Shown here: positions 9,401 through 20,755 of the stretch, one piece after another
Layout: each line of letters begins with the position of its first letter
Numbering within the stretch: the stretch's first letter is position 1
NCBI RefSeq assembly: GCF_932526225.1
Contig: NC_064045.1
Span: 1,708,501-1,772,500 of the forward strand
Direction: 5' to 3'
DNA: 64,000 bases
From: Nematostella vectensis
Taxonomy: Eukaryota > Cnidaria > Anthozoa > Actiniaria > Edwardsiidae
Made by a program: the position numbers and the translations under genes
The notes under the pieces: model-generated
Told to the model about the DNA's origin: nothing
Database searches by the model: none
What the model saw: only the letters and a program-made list of their open reading frames with translations

Positions 9401-12400
9401 TCTGATCAGGTAAACAAATCAGCAATATTATACAAAACATGTACAGTAGGTGTATTAATCTTGCCACTACTCAGAATCTAGTGTTTCCTTTGAGAGTGAT
9501 CAGATATTACTCTATGTCTATTACTGTACGATACTAAAAATACTGCTGTAGGGGTTTGATGGAAATTGAATTTTTTCCTACTATAGTGTATGGTGGGATT
9601 GCTCAGTAAAATAAAATTTACTCAGCATTATTGGATAGTATCAGGCAGCAACAAGGTTGTGAGTTGTTGCAGAGAGTTTGACTATAAACGCTCTACTACA
9701 AAACTTACAGCCGTCATAGAAAAACTTTGGTCATGTTTCAAGCACCTTAAGGTCAAGTCACCTGAAATATGTGTGTGTAAAACAAAACATCTTATTTTTC
9801 ACTAGTGGAGGATCTACAGAGATTTCTGGCTGGAGATGGACAGATCTCATGGAGCAGTTGGTAAGTTATTTGTTTCTGTACTGAAGATATTCAATTGCAT
9901 TCTGTTTACTTCAGACCAGGGTGGATAGGGGGTACTTGCTCCGTGAGTGGTAGTGTTGCCACTTCACAGAATACGAATTCCTTCCCCATGTGGCAAATTC
10001 TATTGCTAACTTAGTTCGCTATTGTGGTGAATGCCTGTTTCCTCTTGAATATTGAATTACAATCTTTCACCTCTAAATCATGTTTCTAATATATCAAGAT
10101 AACGTTCTAAAAAATGACGTACTGATTAAAATCGCAAATCGGAAAAACACCTGCCAAAAAACAAACTCTCTCTCTCTTTTTGCGGCGTTTCCTAGTTCCA
10201 GGTAGCATAATATTTTCACGAAGAGGATAATTCTTGACAATCACCAGTTACCATTTTGGTACTATAATTCGCGGGCACTATTTTGCAAGATAAAAGGTCG
10301 GCATATTTCGTTAGATTTTGTGATTTGGGTGCAAAAATATGTTATAAATGCATTTCTCCAAAAATTTGATTAAACATTACAACAAAACCAAACTGTAGAG
10401 AACATATTGTGCTTGATGCTAACATATTTATGAGGGTATTGAATTTTGCTATATTAAAGTTCGTAGGGACAGGATTTCATGGGGCTTAAATGGCGCAAAA
10501 TTAAAGAGACCAATAAGGCATTTTGATTAAATTGTTTGCTATAGCTTCTCGGTGTGGCTAATTCCCCATCAGAGGCTTATTCCTTTGGTTTAAATTAGCC
10601 ACAGTGGCTTGTACCCTCAAGATCCTAGCGCGCACGGAGACTTGTGGTACAGGTAACCAAAATCAGTTTTAAGTCTAAGGGATAGCAATTTAGGTGTGGC
10701 CAACAGATATTTGTTTGATAGCAGATTTGAAAGAATCTGTTAACACTTTCTAAGGAATAGCAATTGCTAGAATGTGTCTACTTTCATGGAGATCCCCCCC
10801 ACACCCGGAATTCAGATTACCATTTGTTTAATATTCACTTTAATATGGCACTTTTGAGGCACATAAAATTGTGTACAGTTTGCAAAGCTTACCTGAGTAT
10901 TTTTTTTTACAATAGCAAACAGTTCCTGCTTGGACCTTGAATCCTCCATCCAGGTACAGCAACTGTCACAACCGTAGTAACTAGGAAATGTTTCAAGAAA
11001 ATTAGCCAATCAGATCACATAACTCTCAGTTTGATTGACATTTGCAAAGTTGGTGGTAGGTCGCTTCAATGAAACTGCCTTGATTGGCCTAGTGTGCCAA
11101 TCTAGTTCTTGCATATTAAAGAAATTTCTTGATCATTCTGAAAATGTTCTTGAAAATCTGAGCTTTTCCTTTTGGACAGGCCGATTTCTTCTTCGTTCGA
11201 TGCCATAGAACGTCAATGATTTAAATACTCTCGTCTGACTAAGCCATAACATATTGTTTTTTGTAGTAACCCAATGGATATCGGAGAAACCAATGCTCTT
11301 GCCTTCAGTGAACAGGTATAATAACTCGTGATTTTTCATCCTTGTGCTTTTGGAGGACAAATAGTTTATGCACACTTGTCGTTTTGGGAGGCTTATAATT
11401 TATCTAGTCTTGTCCTTTTGGTAGGCTAATAGTTTATCCACTCCTGTCCTTTTGGTAGGCTAATAGTTTATCCACACCTGTGTTTTGGGAAATTTTCATA
11501 CTATAATATAGTTGTTGTATGGTGTTCTGCCTGTGAAACACACCCTCTTTCTTCAAAAGATGGCCCACCAATGCTCCTGCTCGCATGACACCCATTGATC
11601 GTGTGGAACCCATAAGTAGTTGTCCTATTGTGTCACTGTGTTTATAGGGCCTCTCAGCTCTGCTTAAACAGGTTTCATTCCTGGTCCAGACATAGGTAGT
11701 ATCATGTCTTCTGCCTCGTAGGATAATGTGCTACTCACAGGCTGTGGGGATAACAATATCTACAGTTGGGACCTTGAAGCTGGCACATGCAAGGTGAGGA
11801 AGCCTGTTAGTGTTTAAAGAATGCCGATAAGCCACTCCTATGTTATTCTTTACATCTGAAATTACAACAGTCTATTTGGGAGAAAGATAAGCATCTTCAT
11901 TTAGAGTCTCTTACTTTATTATCTCTGCAGTTACTTTATTTACCGTACACCTATTGAAAAATGGGTCAGTACATACATATGGCAAATAGTAGTACTAAGA
12001 CTAGGCCACTGCTTATGAGTATTGATTATCCTGGCTTTAGTAGAGAAGGTTTCCAGTTTTAGCCTCCTTAATTCATTATAAATCATTTCTAGATTTTCTT
12101 TTAGTATAACGACATCTGGTATCTTTCGATAGCAGAGCTTCCAATTGACAATTGGCATTCACCGTTTGTGTTTGCAAGCCTTAGTAGGTGTACGTACAAT
12201 TTGAGCGGTTAGTAAGAGCTCTAACTTGACGGGTTTAGTTTGGCTGTTTACCATTGTCGCAGAGTACCATGTCAGGGCATACAGACTACGTGCAGTGCTT
12301 GGCTCTTCGACAGCAACATAATCAATGTATGAGTGGCGCCGAGGATGGGACGGTGCGCTTTTGGGGTAAGACATGTGGGCAAAGACACAAGCGTTTAAAA

Positions 12401-15400
12401 ACCGCTCTTTCTTTTCACAAGTTGACCCCATAAAACGAGCCTGCGCGCAGTGAGAGAAGCGGGTCCTTGCATCAAGCTAAAATTTACAAGAAATTTTCTA
12501 ATCGATTAGCTTATTAATTACTATTTCATTTTGAAGAGGCCTAAGATGTTAAGTTTAAAACGCTATTCCTTTTTTGCCGCTAAAACATTACAGGGAAAAA
12601 CTGCTGTCGCTGTGTTGCTACTTTTTATCAAGAAGGGAAAATAACGTTTTGCATTGTTTTAAATAAATAAACGCTTTTTAGGGTATGTTAGCAATAAAAA
12701 AATATTCGAACAAGCCCTTCGCTGTGAAAGAAAAGAACTAGAAAAGGAGAGGGATAAGGAAATAAGGAAAACGAAAAAAAAAAGTTAAACATTGCGGGTA
12801 AGACTCGAACTGCAGATCTAGGGATTCGAATTCAGGCGCGCTATCCAATGGGCCTTCGATGCAAATGGGAAACTTCAGAGAAAAAAATAAGGTATTTATT
12901 CGGTACCTGGTGTAATTGAAGCAGCGATTCGGAAATTCGTAAAAAGACGGAACTCAATTGAAAAAAATAGGTACCCATAAAATACATGTGACCTACAGTA
13001 CAAGAGAGAAACTTTCTAGAAATTGGCGCGAGTACAATGTTGGCACTTGACAGTATTACATTATTTCCAAATTGTATGGAGCTTAGTCGATCAGAATGCA
13101 ACATTGATGACAATCTCGTCCCCAGAGTCCGCATATCTTTGGTCATTGGTGGTAAACAATTCATGCAAGCTAGAAAAGTGCCATCCCTAACATAAGTCGA
13201 ACAATCAAGCAAGTGCACTGCATTTTATTTAGTATAAGAAATGACCAGTAGGGGCGTGGCCTTTGTCACTGACGTCAATCGGTCTTCTACGGTTCAGTCC
13301 AATTCAAGCTGTTAGTTTGCAAACAAAACAAGTAAAATAGTAGCAAACCTTTTAATTCTCTTTGTTTTAGTACATGCCGAATAGCGTCTCTGGGTTTTTG
13401 CGTTGTTTGTTTAAGTTTGTGCTGAAAGAGCGACTAGCCAAAACTGCGACTTTAAAGTCCGAGAAACACCTGTGTTAGCGGGGTCTTTGTTTTTAGGGTA
13501 AAAAAGCGTCTGTTAGAAGGACAAAATAGAAGAGGATATATTTCCACAAATTTATTTTTTACAATTCTTCCCGCTAAACTAAATATCAAACAAAACTCCT
13601 ACAAACATACATGGCCCTCGCTTGTTCATCGAATAAAGATTTTGCGCCTTTCTAGAATGTTAACATGCATAAAACACATCGTATGGCAGTAGTGTGATCA
13701 ATTATTGCGGGTATTTTAATTAGTTTCCGGAAAGAATACGCTGAAATTTGACATGCTAGCAAAAACTTTTCGGACGGTACGAGACTAATAGTATTAAAAT
13801 TAATTTGAGTTACATGTCGACTCAGCAATGCCACGTTAGTCCAGCGGACACTTGTCTCCGACCGCAGCGAACGGGGTTTGATTCCCCCCCAAAAAGGACA
13901 TTTTTTATGTACTCTCAGCATCTTGGATGTGTTCATGCTTTGTTCAGTATCGTGTATATCTTTTATGCACACAAGAAAATAACTAAGAAAATAAATTTGC
14001 ATTCACGAGTTTGCTCAAAGAGCCTTTGATTTCCTCCTTTACCGGAAGCCGTGCAAGTATACACAGCGATAAAAAAGTATTTGATTCGACGCGAACAAAA
14101 TAGAATGCTCATTTTTGAAAGTGGGTCATTTTTTTATGGCGCTGAGCAAAAGAACTCTAAATTTCAAATTAGATAGATTAATGTTTGCGGTTGATTATTA
14201 TAAGTTATAGCATGACACGAGGGGAATTTAGCGATTAAATGTCCCCGCAACCGAGGGATGATTAGTTGAAGTTTTAAGAAGTAGACTTTAACTAGTTATC
14301 CCGAGGTTGAGGGGACGTTTAATCACTAAATTCCCCGATATGCCATGCTCTAACTTTGTAATACCATGATCACCGAGGAAATAAAATCGCGACTACGAGT
14401 AATATTAGGTTGGGTGAGCGAACACGGTTCAATATATCAGGGCATTGCATATGCATTGTTCTTTTTTTCCCGCTAGAGACCACACATTTTCACGAACATT
14501 TTTCCTTAGAAATGCCGTAATTAAAAAACACACACAATTTAATTCCTATGTAAGAAATATTTAATTTATAATTATACAGATGATCATTTTGAATAAGAAA
14601 AAAATAATGATATTGCTCTGGTAACAGGGTAAAACAATGCCCGAAAATAATAGAAAATGTGCCCTTCAGGATTCCTGAATCAACGAGGAACGCCTGGCGC
14701 TTTCGAATAGTGGGGTCTTTTTCGCTCGAGAGTGCGATATTATTTACATAAAAGCCGGCAAAACTCCACGAAATTCCGTCGTATGGCAATAAAACTTGAT
14801 ATTGTTTGTTTTCAAGTCCTAAACTACTGATATATTGGTATAAACCCGGAAATTAAGAGTTTGATGCTAGGGGCACTTTAAGAGCGATTATATTTATACT
14901 CATCTATACTATATATAATACGCTAAGGAATGGACTGTTGTCCACCTTTTACGAAAAAACGGCTGAGCTAGAAAACTCCGAAACCACGCCATTTCCACAC
15001 ATTGCCGGAGAGGAGGTGTGCAAAATGGTTTTTATTTCAAGATAATACCGGATAGAAAAGTTCGAACTCACGCGGTTTTGTAAGCGAGAGGATCACACTC
15101 GCAAAGGCGCCATTTTCAAGATTTCACAGAATCACCAAAACAATTTATTTTCCGCAGCAAAAAGGACTAATGACCTTCAGACCTCCGTGTATCACAAGAA
15201 AAAAACACTAAAAGTATACAGTAATAAGTCTCTCTCCAAAAATATCATCGTAGAGGAGAAATCTTATTCTAGACAACTTCGGAAGATGTGTAAACAAACC
15301 TTGGAGCGCGCGGAAAATCAAATATTAAAAAGAATTCGAATACTTGCCGTAGTTTCATTGCATAGATAGATTAATTGTAGCTGGAAACACAACCTTCTTT

Positions 15401-18400
15401 TATCTTTATTTAGAAAGGCATTATTCCTACCTCGAAAAGAAAGTAGATTCTTCATCTCCATCGCGCATAAACAAAACGGTTCGCAAACAAGAATACGGAA
15501 AAAAAGAGCTTTTATCTACAACTGCAAGACTTTTGAATTAAAATTCAATCCATTAAAGGACGGTGCATTTTTTTTGTTCAGATCAATCTGATTTTTTTTC
15601 AAAGGTTTTGTTCATTGGCGGTCATTTTGTGTTTTCAGACCCACATACCTTTTGTCACATCGATTTTCAATTAAAAGCTTGGAATAGACCACCAAATAAA
15701 ACACACCAAGAAACCCAAGAAAGCCAACGAAGCGAAGATTCTCGATCCACTCTCTTATTATCAAAACCCATCATATGACCGTGCGATGGTTTGAATTTGG
15801 TTGTTCGATTCCCGCAGAAAACATCATGCACAGGTTCCCAACACGGATATAGGAAAAGGTGGAATACTAAAATACGGGCGGTATTTTATAGAAAGCGTCT
15901 TTTCACATTTTTTAAGGTAAATTAATTGAGGTAAATATATTGGGGTCTCAAAAGGAAGGCATTTGTTTAATTTATGTTTACGACGACGCATTCTACTCCC
16001 CTGAAGCAACAGGAAGCCCAATACATTAAAGGATTGAAATATACCTTAAAAAGTTTTGTACAACAAAGAGTTGTTTTTCGTGAATATTTCACGGGTAACC
16101 ACTAGTTATCTATAATAATGACGATATGGCTTTTTTTTATTGGCAGATTTAAGAACGGCTGGAATGGTAAACAAAATAAGTCCATCCCAGGAGAAAAATC
16201 TTCAAAGACCGAGGTTTGGGCCGTGGATTGGATGCGTCGCTGTGGATGACAGCGAGGAGTGGATGGTAGGGTTCTATTGGCCGCCATTTTGTCATTCTAG
16301 CAATTGTTTTTCGATGACTCCTTCGAGATTTCCAACAAAAACAGAAGTATGTCTAACCTGAGATTACCTCATTTGCGTGCCTTGATACCAGAAGTCCGCA
16401 GTGAGGCGGTAGTCTGGGTGTAACTCTAAAATAAGTTCTAACTTTTAGCCACTCAGCCAGAGCACGAACAGACTCATAAAATATAGCCAGATAGGTAATA
16501 GAATTGTGTGACCTTGGTGCTAGCCAACATCTCTATATATTTACTTACTATAGAATTTGCGAACGCAAATTAGATGGATAACAAAAAGACATCGCCAAAT
16601 GTCTAAATATTCTATCGCAGGGATTTGTGGGAATTTTTGGATGTCAGAGTTTGTATTGTGACATATTTTATTTAGCAGTAAATTCTACTACAGTTCGATC
16701 CTCCAGTAACGAGTCCCGCGCGCAACTGGGGTGTAAAGTGCCGGAAGGATTCGTGCTTTTCAATGCCTATACAAACATATTGAAAAACACGTTTTAGGGT
16801 AAACACGGCGTTTTAGGGAAAACACGGCGTTTTAGGGAAAACACGGCGTTTTAGGGAAAACATGGCGTTTTAGGGTAAACACGGCGTTTGAGGGTAAACA
16901 CGGCGTTTGAGGGTAAACACGGCGTTTTAGGGAAAACACGGTCCGAATACGTTTGTCTCTGTCCAGTCAGGGGTTTAGAATTTGATCAGACGATTTTTCG
17001 GATTCCCTTTTACCGCTGAAACCCACATAAATGTTCACAAACCTGCACGACCCGCACAAACCCACATAAATCACATAAATGCACACAAACCCACACAACC
17101 CTCACAACCCATACAAACCCACACAACCCTCACAATCCATACAAACCCTTACAAACCCACACAAACCCTCACAAACCCGCACAAACCTACACAAACGCTT
17201 TCTACCCACACAAGTGGGATGACCCCCTCCTCCCCGCCCACGTTGCCGAGAAAAACACTACCATTTGGCGATAACAATACAAAGGCTTTATACACAGAAA
17301 CAGACAACATCTATACATCATGCATTATCAATTGCGGCCTTTTAGTTCTCAAATTAATCCCATTGCTTTCTATCGTCGCCCTACTCATAGTCGCCCTCGT
17401 ATCTTAAACTAGTCTATTACTGTATGTCTTGGTCAACTCGACAATGTAATTTGTCCTCTTAGGTTTGTGGTGGCGGACCAAGCTTGTCCGTGTGGCATTT
17501 GCGCTCATTATCATGCACCTCCGTCCTGGACACTCCTGCATCTTGTCAGCAGTCCGCGCTTTTCCACGATGATAAGGTATGGCATGGATGTAAGCTGGGT
17601 GGGGTTCATAGGGGGGGACAGGATGAGGGCGTGTTAATTGGGTCGCTTCTCCCACGATGATAAGGTATGGCATGGATGTAAGCTGGGTGAGGTTCATAGG
17701 GGCAAGGACAGGATGAGGGCGTGTTAATTGGGTCGCTTCTCCCACGATGATAAGGTATGGAATGGATGTAAGCTGGGTGGGGTTCATAGGGGGGGACAGG
17801 ATGAGGGCGTGTTAATTGGGTCGCTTCTCCCACGATGATAAGGTATGGCATGGATGTAAGCTGGGTGAGGTTCATAGGGGCAAGGACAGGATGAAGGCGT
17901 GTTACTTGGGTCACTGCTCCCACAATGATGAAGTATGGTATAGGTGTAAGCTGGGTGGGGTTCATAGGGGCGAGGACGTCGACCCCCTAACGATGATAAG
18001 TGAACCCCCTACAAATTGCCCTTCTTTGTTTGGGGAATGTCTTGTGAATTTGCCGTCATGTACATACTTTCATCTGTTGATGTTCCTGCGGCCTTTGATT
18101 GGTCGAGGTAATGTTTGGATGGTAATGTTAGTCTAGTAAGCTAGGTTATGACAGTAAAGGAAAGGGAAGGTCTTAGGTTATGGCTAAGGAATGGAAAATA
18201 TTGTTGAGCTTGAAAACAGAAATTGATTATTTTTTCGGTTAGATTCTTTCCGCAGGCTCTGAGCCGACAGTTTTTCAGTGGCAAGTCAACGGTGAGCTGA
18301 AATCGCAAGTGCCCTGCACTTCAGCGTCAGTCTTCGCCTTGCGTGTCAACAAGACTTCGCCAGACAAACAGGTAAATACTACAGATATCCCTACTAGTCA

Positions 18401-18813
18401 ACCACAGGTAGCCCAACGAACCACCAAGACTTCGACAGACAAACAGGTAAATACCACAGGTATCCCTACTAGTTAACCACAGGTAGCCCAACGAGCTAAC
18501 AAGACTGCCAGACAATCAGGTAAATACCACAGGTATCCCTACTAGTTAACCACAGGTAGCACCACTTGTCAGTACTGTTATATCTACCAACAATAGTTGA
18601 ATTTGAGGCCTTATTTCAAGTCTCTCTTCAACACCCTTATTTTACCCAATTATTCCAAAAGTCTATTACCCATCCTATTTGCCCTTCCTCTATGCGATTG
18701 ACACTTCCTCTTTGTGATTGGTTTTTAAGATTCTTCTTGTGGCTGGTGATTCAGTGCATATCGACGCTTACATCAACCTTGGTTACAAGGCATTCTCTTT
18801 TTCGCTCTCCTGA
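6456..18813 (+). CDS. THOC6: THO complex subunit 6 (WD40 protein), 12 exons, 334 aa
   Basis: THOC6 belongs to the THO/TREX complex, which couples transcription and splicing to nuclear mRNA export. Exons: 6456-6580, 8863-8927, 9358-9409, 9806-9860, 10916-10953, 11267-11315, 11722-11793, 12263-12365, 16147-16265, 17463-17589, 18256-18371, 18730-18813. All introns are GT-AG and all phases agree; 334 aa compares with about 341 in human. Family blocks recognised by eye: [19 protein letters not shown] (residues ~24-42), [12 protein letters not shown] with [13 protein letters not shown] (~157-188), PWIGCVAVD (~213), [15 protein letters not shown] (~227-241), [12 protein letters not shown] (~275) and the C-terminal [15 protein letters not shown]. 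The start is uncertain: ATG 6456 is the first in-frame Met that fits, in weak context. Exon 10 could also end at 17576, but only the donor at 17589/17590 keeps phase. Three splice sites lie inside tandem arrays. Confidence 0.93.
6655..8862. repeat. 51-bp satellite in THOC6 intron 1, ending on the exon 2 splice acceptor
   Basis: About 43 copies of a 51-bp unit (some 50 bp) reading TATCACTGTACTCCTAACC then TATCTCTTATACACTAGTATG and AACTCTGTACT. The last, diverged copy (TAACATCTCATACACTAG, to 8862) is the 3' splice site of THOC6 exon 2. Because 51 is a multiple of 3, one frame stays open as a 17-residue repeat; I do not consider it coding. Confidence 0.95.
11376..11490. repeat. ~35-bp tandem repeat in THOC6 intron 6
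   Basis: Three to four copies of TCCTTTTGGTAGGCTAATAG followed by TTTATCCACNCCTG. The first copy is more diverged than the others. Confidence 0.7.
12792..12860 (-). pseudogene. tRNA-like relic (Arg-type) or SINE head
   Basis: On the minus strand the sequence has a D-arm like GGCCCATTGGATAGCGCGCC, an anticodon loop ATTCGAA (would read TCG, Arg) and a B-box-like CAGTTCGAGTC. The acceptor stem does not pair and the anticodon stem is imperfect, so it is a pseudogene or a tRNA-derived SINE fragment. Confidence 0.5.
13111..13132. mobile_element. Lone terminal fragment of the CAATCTCGTCCCCAGAG MITE
   Basis: CAATCTCGTCCCCAGAGTCC matches the end of the complete MITE at 48794-48955. No second end is found nearby. 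Confidence 0.5.
13829..13890 (+). repeat. tRNA-derived SINE head (A and B boxes)
   Basis: A-box-like TTAGTCCAGCGG near 13836 and B-box-like GGTTTGATTCC near 13874 are spaced as in a tRNA. The flanks do not fold into an acceptor stem. It looks like the RNA polymerase III promoter head of a SINE. Confidence 0.5.
14205..14352. mobile_element. Long-palindrome MITE, arms ~65 bp
   Basis: The left arm (TAGCATGACACGAGGGGAAT...) and the right arm (...ATTCCCCGATATGCCATGCTCTA) are inverse complements with scattered mismatches and a loop of about 10-15 bases. It is absent from the related copy at 41.05 kb, which suggests insertion into copy 1. Confidence 0.7.
14881..16146. other. Remainder of THOC6 intron 8
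   Basis: AT-rich sequence without recognisable genes or clear repeats. Small open frames here look random. Confidence 0.5.
16795..16945. repeat. ~20-bp tandem repeat with TTTTAGGG core in THOC6 intron 9
   Basis: About eight copies of CGTTTTAGGGAAAACACGG. Each holds TTTAGGG or TTGAGGG, resembling telomere-type repeats, but the 20-bp unit is not telomeric. Confidence 0.85.
17030..17205. repeat. Low-complexity CACACAAACCC tract
   Basis: Irregular runs of ACAAACCCACAC and ACAACCCTCACA. The open frame across it is compositional and not a gene. Confidence 0.8.
17565..17985. repeat. ~89-bp tandem repeat carrying the exon 10 splice donor of THOC6 (5 copies)
   Basis: Copies start at 17565, 17653, 17743, 17831 and 17921 (spacings 88, 90, 88, 90). 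Each holds CACGATGATAAGGTATGG, then GGATGTAAGCTGGG, which in copy 1 is the end of exon 10 and its donor (exon end 17589). Copies 1 and 3 share a GGGGGGACAGG variant and copies 2 and 4 share GGGGCAAGGACAGG, so a two-unit block of 178 bp was duplicated. Confidence 0.93.
18351..18556. repeat. ~74-bp tandem repeat carrying the exon 11 splice donor of THOC6 (3 copies)
   Basis: The exon 11 end AAGACTTCGCCAGACAAACAG and donor GTAAATAC are repeated at about 18427-18455 and 18499-18526 with few changes. The intronic part (ATCCCTACTAGTTAACCACAGG) is repeated between them. Confidence 0.92.
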
Positions 18814-18829
18814 CTGTGTGGAAGGATCC

Positions 18830-18849
18830 AATAAAACCAGAGCAATAAA
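18830..18849 (+). promoter_or_regulatory. Polyadenylation signals of THOC6
   Basis: AATAAA occurs at 18830-18835 and 18844-18849, 17 and 31 bases after the THOC6 stop. A very short 3' UTR is implied. Confidence 0.6.
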
Positions 18850-18914
18850 CAAGTCTACTGTAAAACCTGGCCTAATACTAGCGATGGATTATAGAGGATG
18901 TATCAGGCATACAA

Positions 18915-20755
18915 ATGTGGTACAATACAGGCATGTACCCTGATACAATACAGGCATGTACCCAGATACAATACAGGCACGTACCCAGATACAATACAGA
19001 CATGTACCCAGATACAATACAGACACGTACCCTGATACAATACAGACACGTACCCTGATACAATACAGACATGTACCCAGATACAATACAGACACGTACC
19101 CAGATACAATACAGACATGTACCCAGATACAATACAGACATGTACCCAGATACAATACAGACATGTACCCAGATACAATACAGGCACGTACCCAGATACA
19201 ATACAGGCACGTACCCAGATACAATACAAGCACGTACCCAGATACAATACAGACATGTACCCAGATACAATACAGACATGTACCCTGATACAATACAGGC
19301 ACGTACCCAGATACAATACAGACATGTACCCAGATACAATACAAGCACGTACCCAGATACAATACAGGCACGTACCCAGATACAATACAGGCACGTACCC
19401 AGATACAATACAGGCACGTACCCAGATACAATACAAGCACGTACCCAGATACAATACAGACATGTACCCAGATACAATACAGACATGTACCCAGATACAA
19501 TACAGACATGTACCCAGATACAATACAGGCACGTACCCAGATACAATACAGACATGTACCCTGATACAATACAGACATGTACCCAGATACAATACAGACA
19601 TGTACCCAGATACAATACAGGCACGTACCCAGATACAATACAGGCACGTACCCAGATACAATACAGACATGTACCCAGATACAATACAGACATGTACCCA
19701 GATACAATACAGGCACTTACCCAGATACAATACAGGCACGTACCCAGATACAATACAGACATGTACCCTGATACATTACAGACATGTACCCAGATACAAT
19801 ACAGACATGTACCCAGATACAATACAGACATGTACCCAGATACAATACAGACATGTACCCAGATACAATACTGACATGTACCCAGATACAATACAGACAT
19901 GTACCCAGATACAATACAGACATGTACCCAGATACAATACAGACATGTACCCTGATACAATACAGACATGTACCCTGATACAATACAGGCACGTACCCAG
20001 ATACAATACAGGCATGTACCCAGATACAATACAGGCACGTACCCAGATACAATACAGGCACGTACCCAGATACAATACAGGCACGTACCCAGATACAATA
20101 CAGGCACGTACCCAGATACAATACAGACATGTACCCTGATACATTACAGACATGTACCCAGATACAATACAGACATGTACCCAGATACAATACAGACATG
20201 TACCCAGATACAATACAGACATGTACCCAGATACAATACAGGCACGTACCCAGATACAATACAGGCACGTACCCAGATACAATACAGGCACGTACCCAGA
20301 TACAATACAGACATGTACCCAGATACAATACAGGCACGTACCCTGATACAATACAGGCACGTACCCAGATACAATACAGACATGTACCCAGATACAATAC
20401 AAGCACGTACCCAGATACAATACAGGCACGTACCCAGATACAATACAGGTACGTACCCAGATACAATACAGACATGTACCTTACAGACATGTACCCAGAT
20501 ACAATACAGACATGTACCCAGATACAATACAGACATGTACCCAGATACAATACAGACATGTACCCTGATACATTACAGACATGTACCCTGATACAATACA
20601 GGCACGTACCAAGATACAATACAGACATGTACCCAGATACAATACAGACATGTACCCAGATACAATACAGACATGTACCCTGATACAATACAGGCACGTA
20701 CCCAGATACAATACAGACACGTACCAAGATACAATACAGGCACGTACCCAGATAC
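18915..20755. repeat. 23-bp minisatellite (~80 copies) just downstream of THOC6
   Basis: The unit is TACCCAGATACAATACAGACATG, with frequent variants (ACACG, GGCACG, CCTGAT for CCAGAT, ACATTACAG). Several frames on both strands lack stop codons over hundreds of bases, giving long repetitive open frames that are artefacts of the unit. Confidence 0.97.

Larger units (their letters stand above)
12868..14880. mobile_element. Non-coding dispersed element, copy 1 (~2 kb) in THOC6 intron 8
   Basis: Blocks at about 12868-12970, 14068-14190 and 14500-14880 match, in order and orientation, blocks at 40737-40850, 40940-41058 and 41280-41762. Examples are TATTTATTCGGTAC with AAAAAGACGGA, TATTTGATTCGAC, and a shared end GAGTTTGATGCTAGGGGCAC. 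Copy 1 is longer and holds extra insertions. No protein is evident; the class is unknown. Confidence 0.65.

Noticed and set aside
10585-10650. Possible THOC6 exon ending in GGTACAG|GTAACC
   Set aside because: The required phase contains a stop. The exon at 10916-10953 fits phase and protein on both sides.
18566-18943. 125-codon plus-strand open frame
   Set aside because: It overlaps the last THOC6 exon in a different frame and has no recognisable domain.
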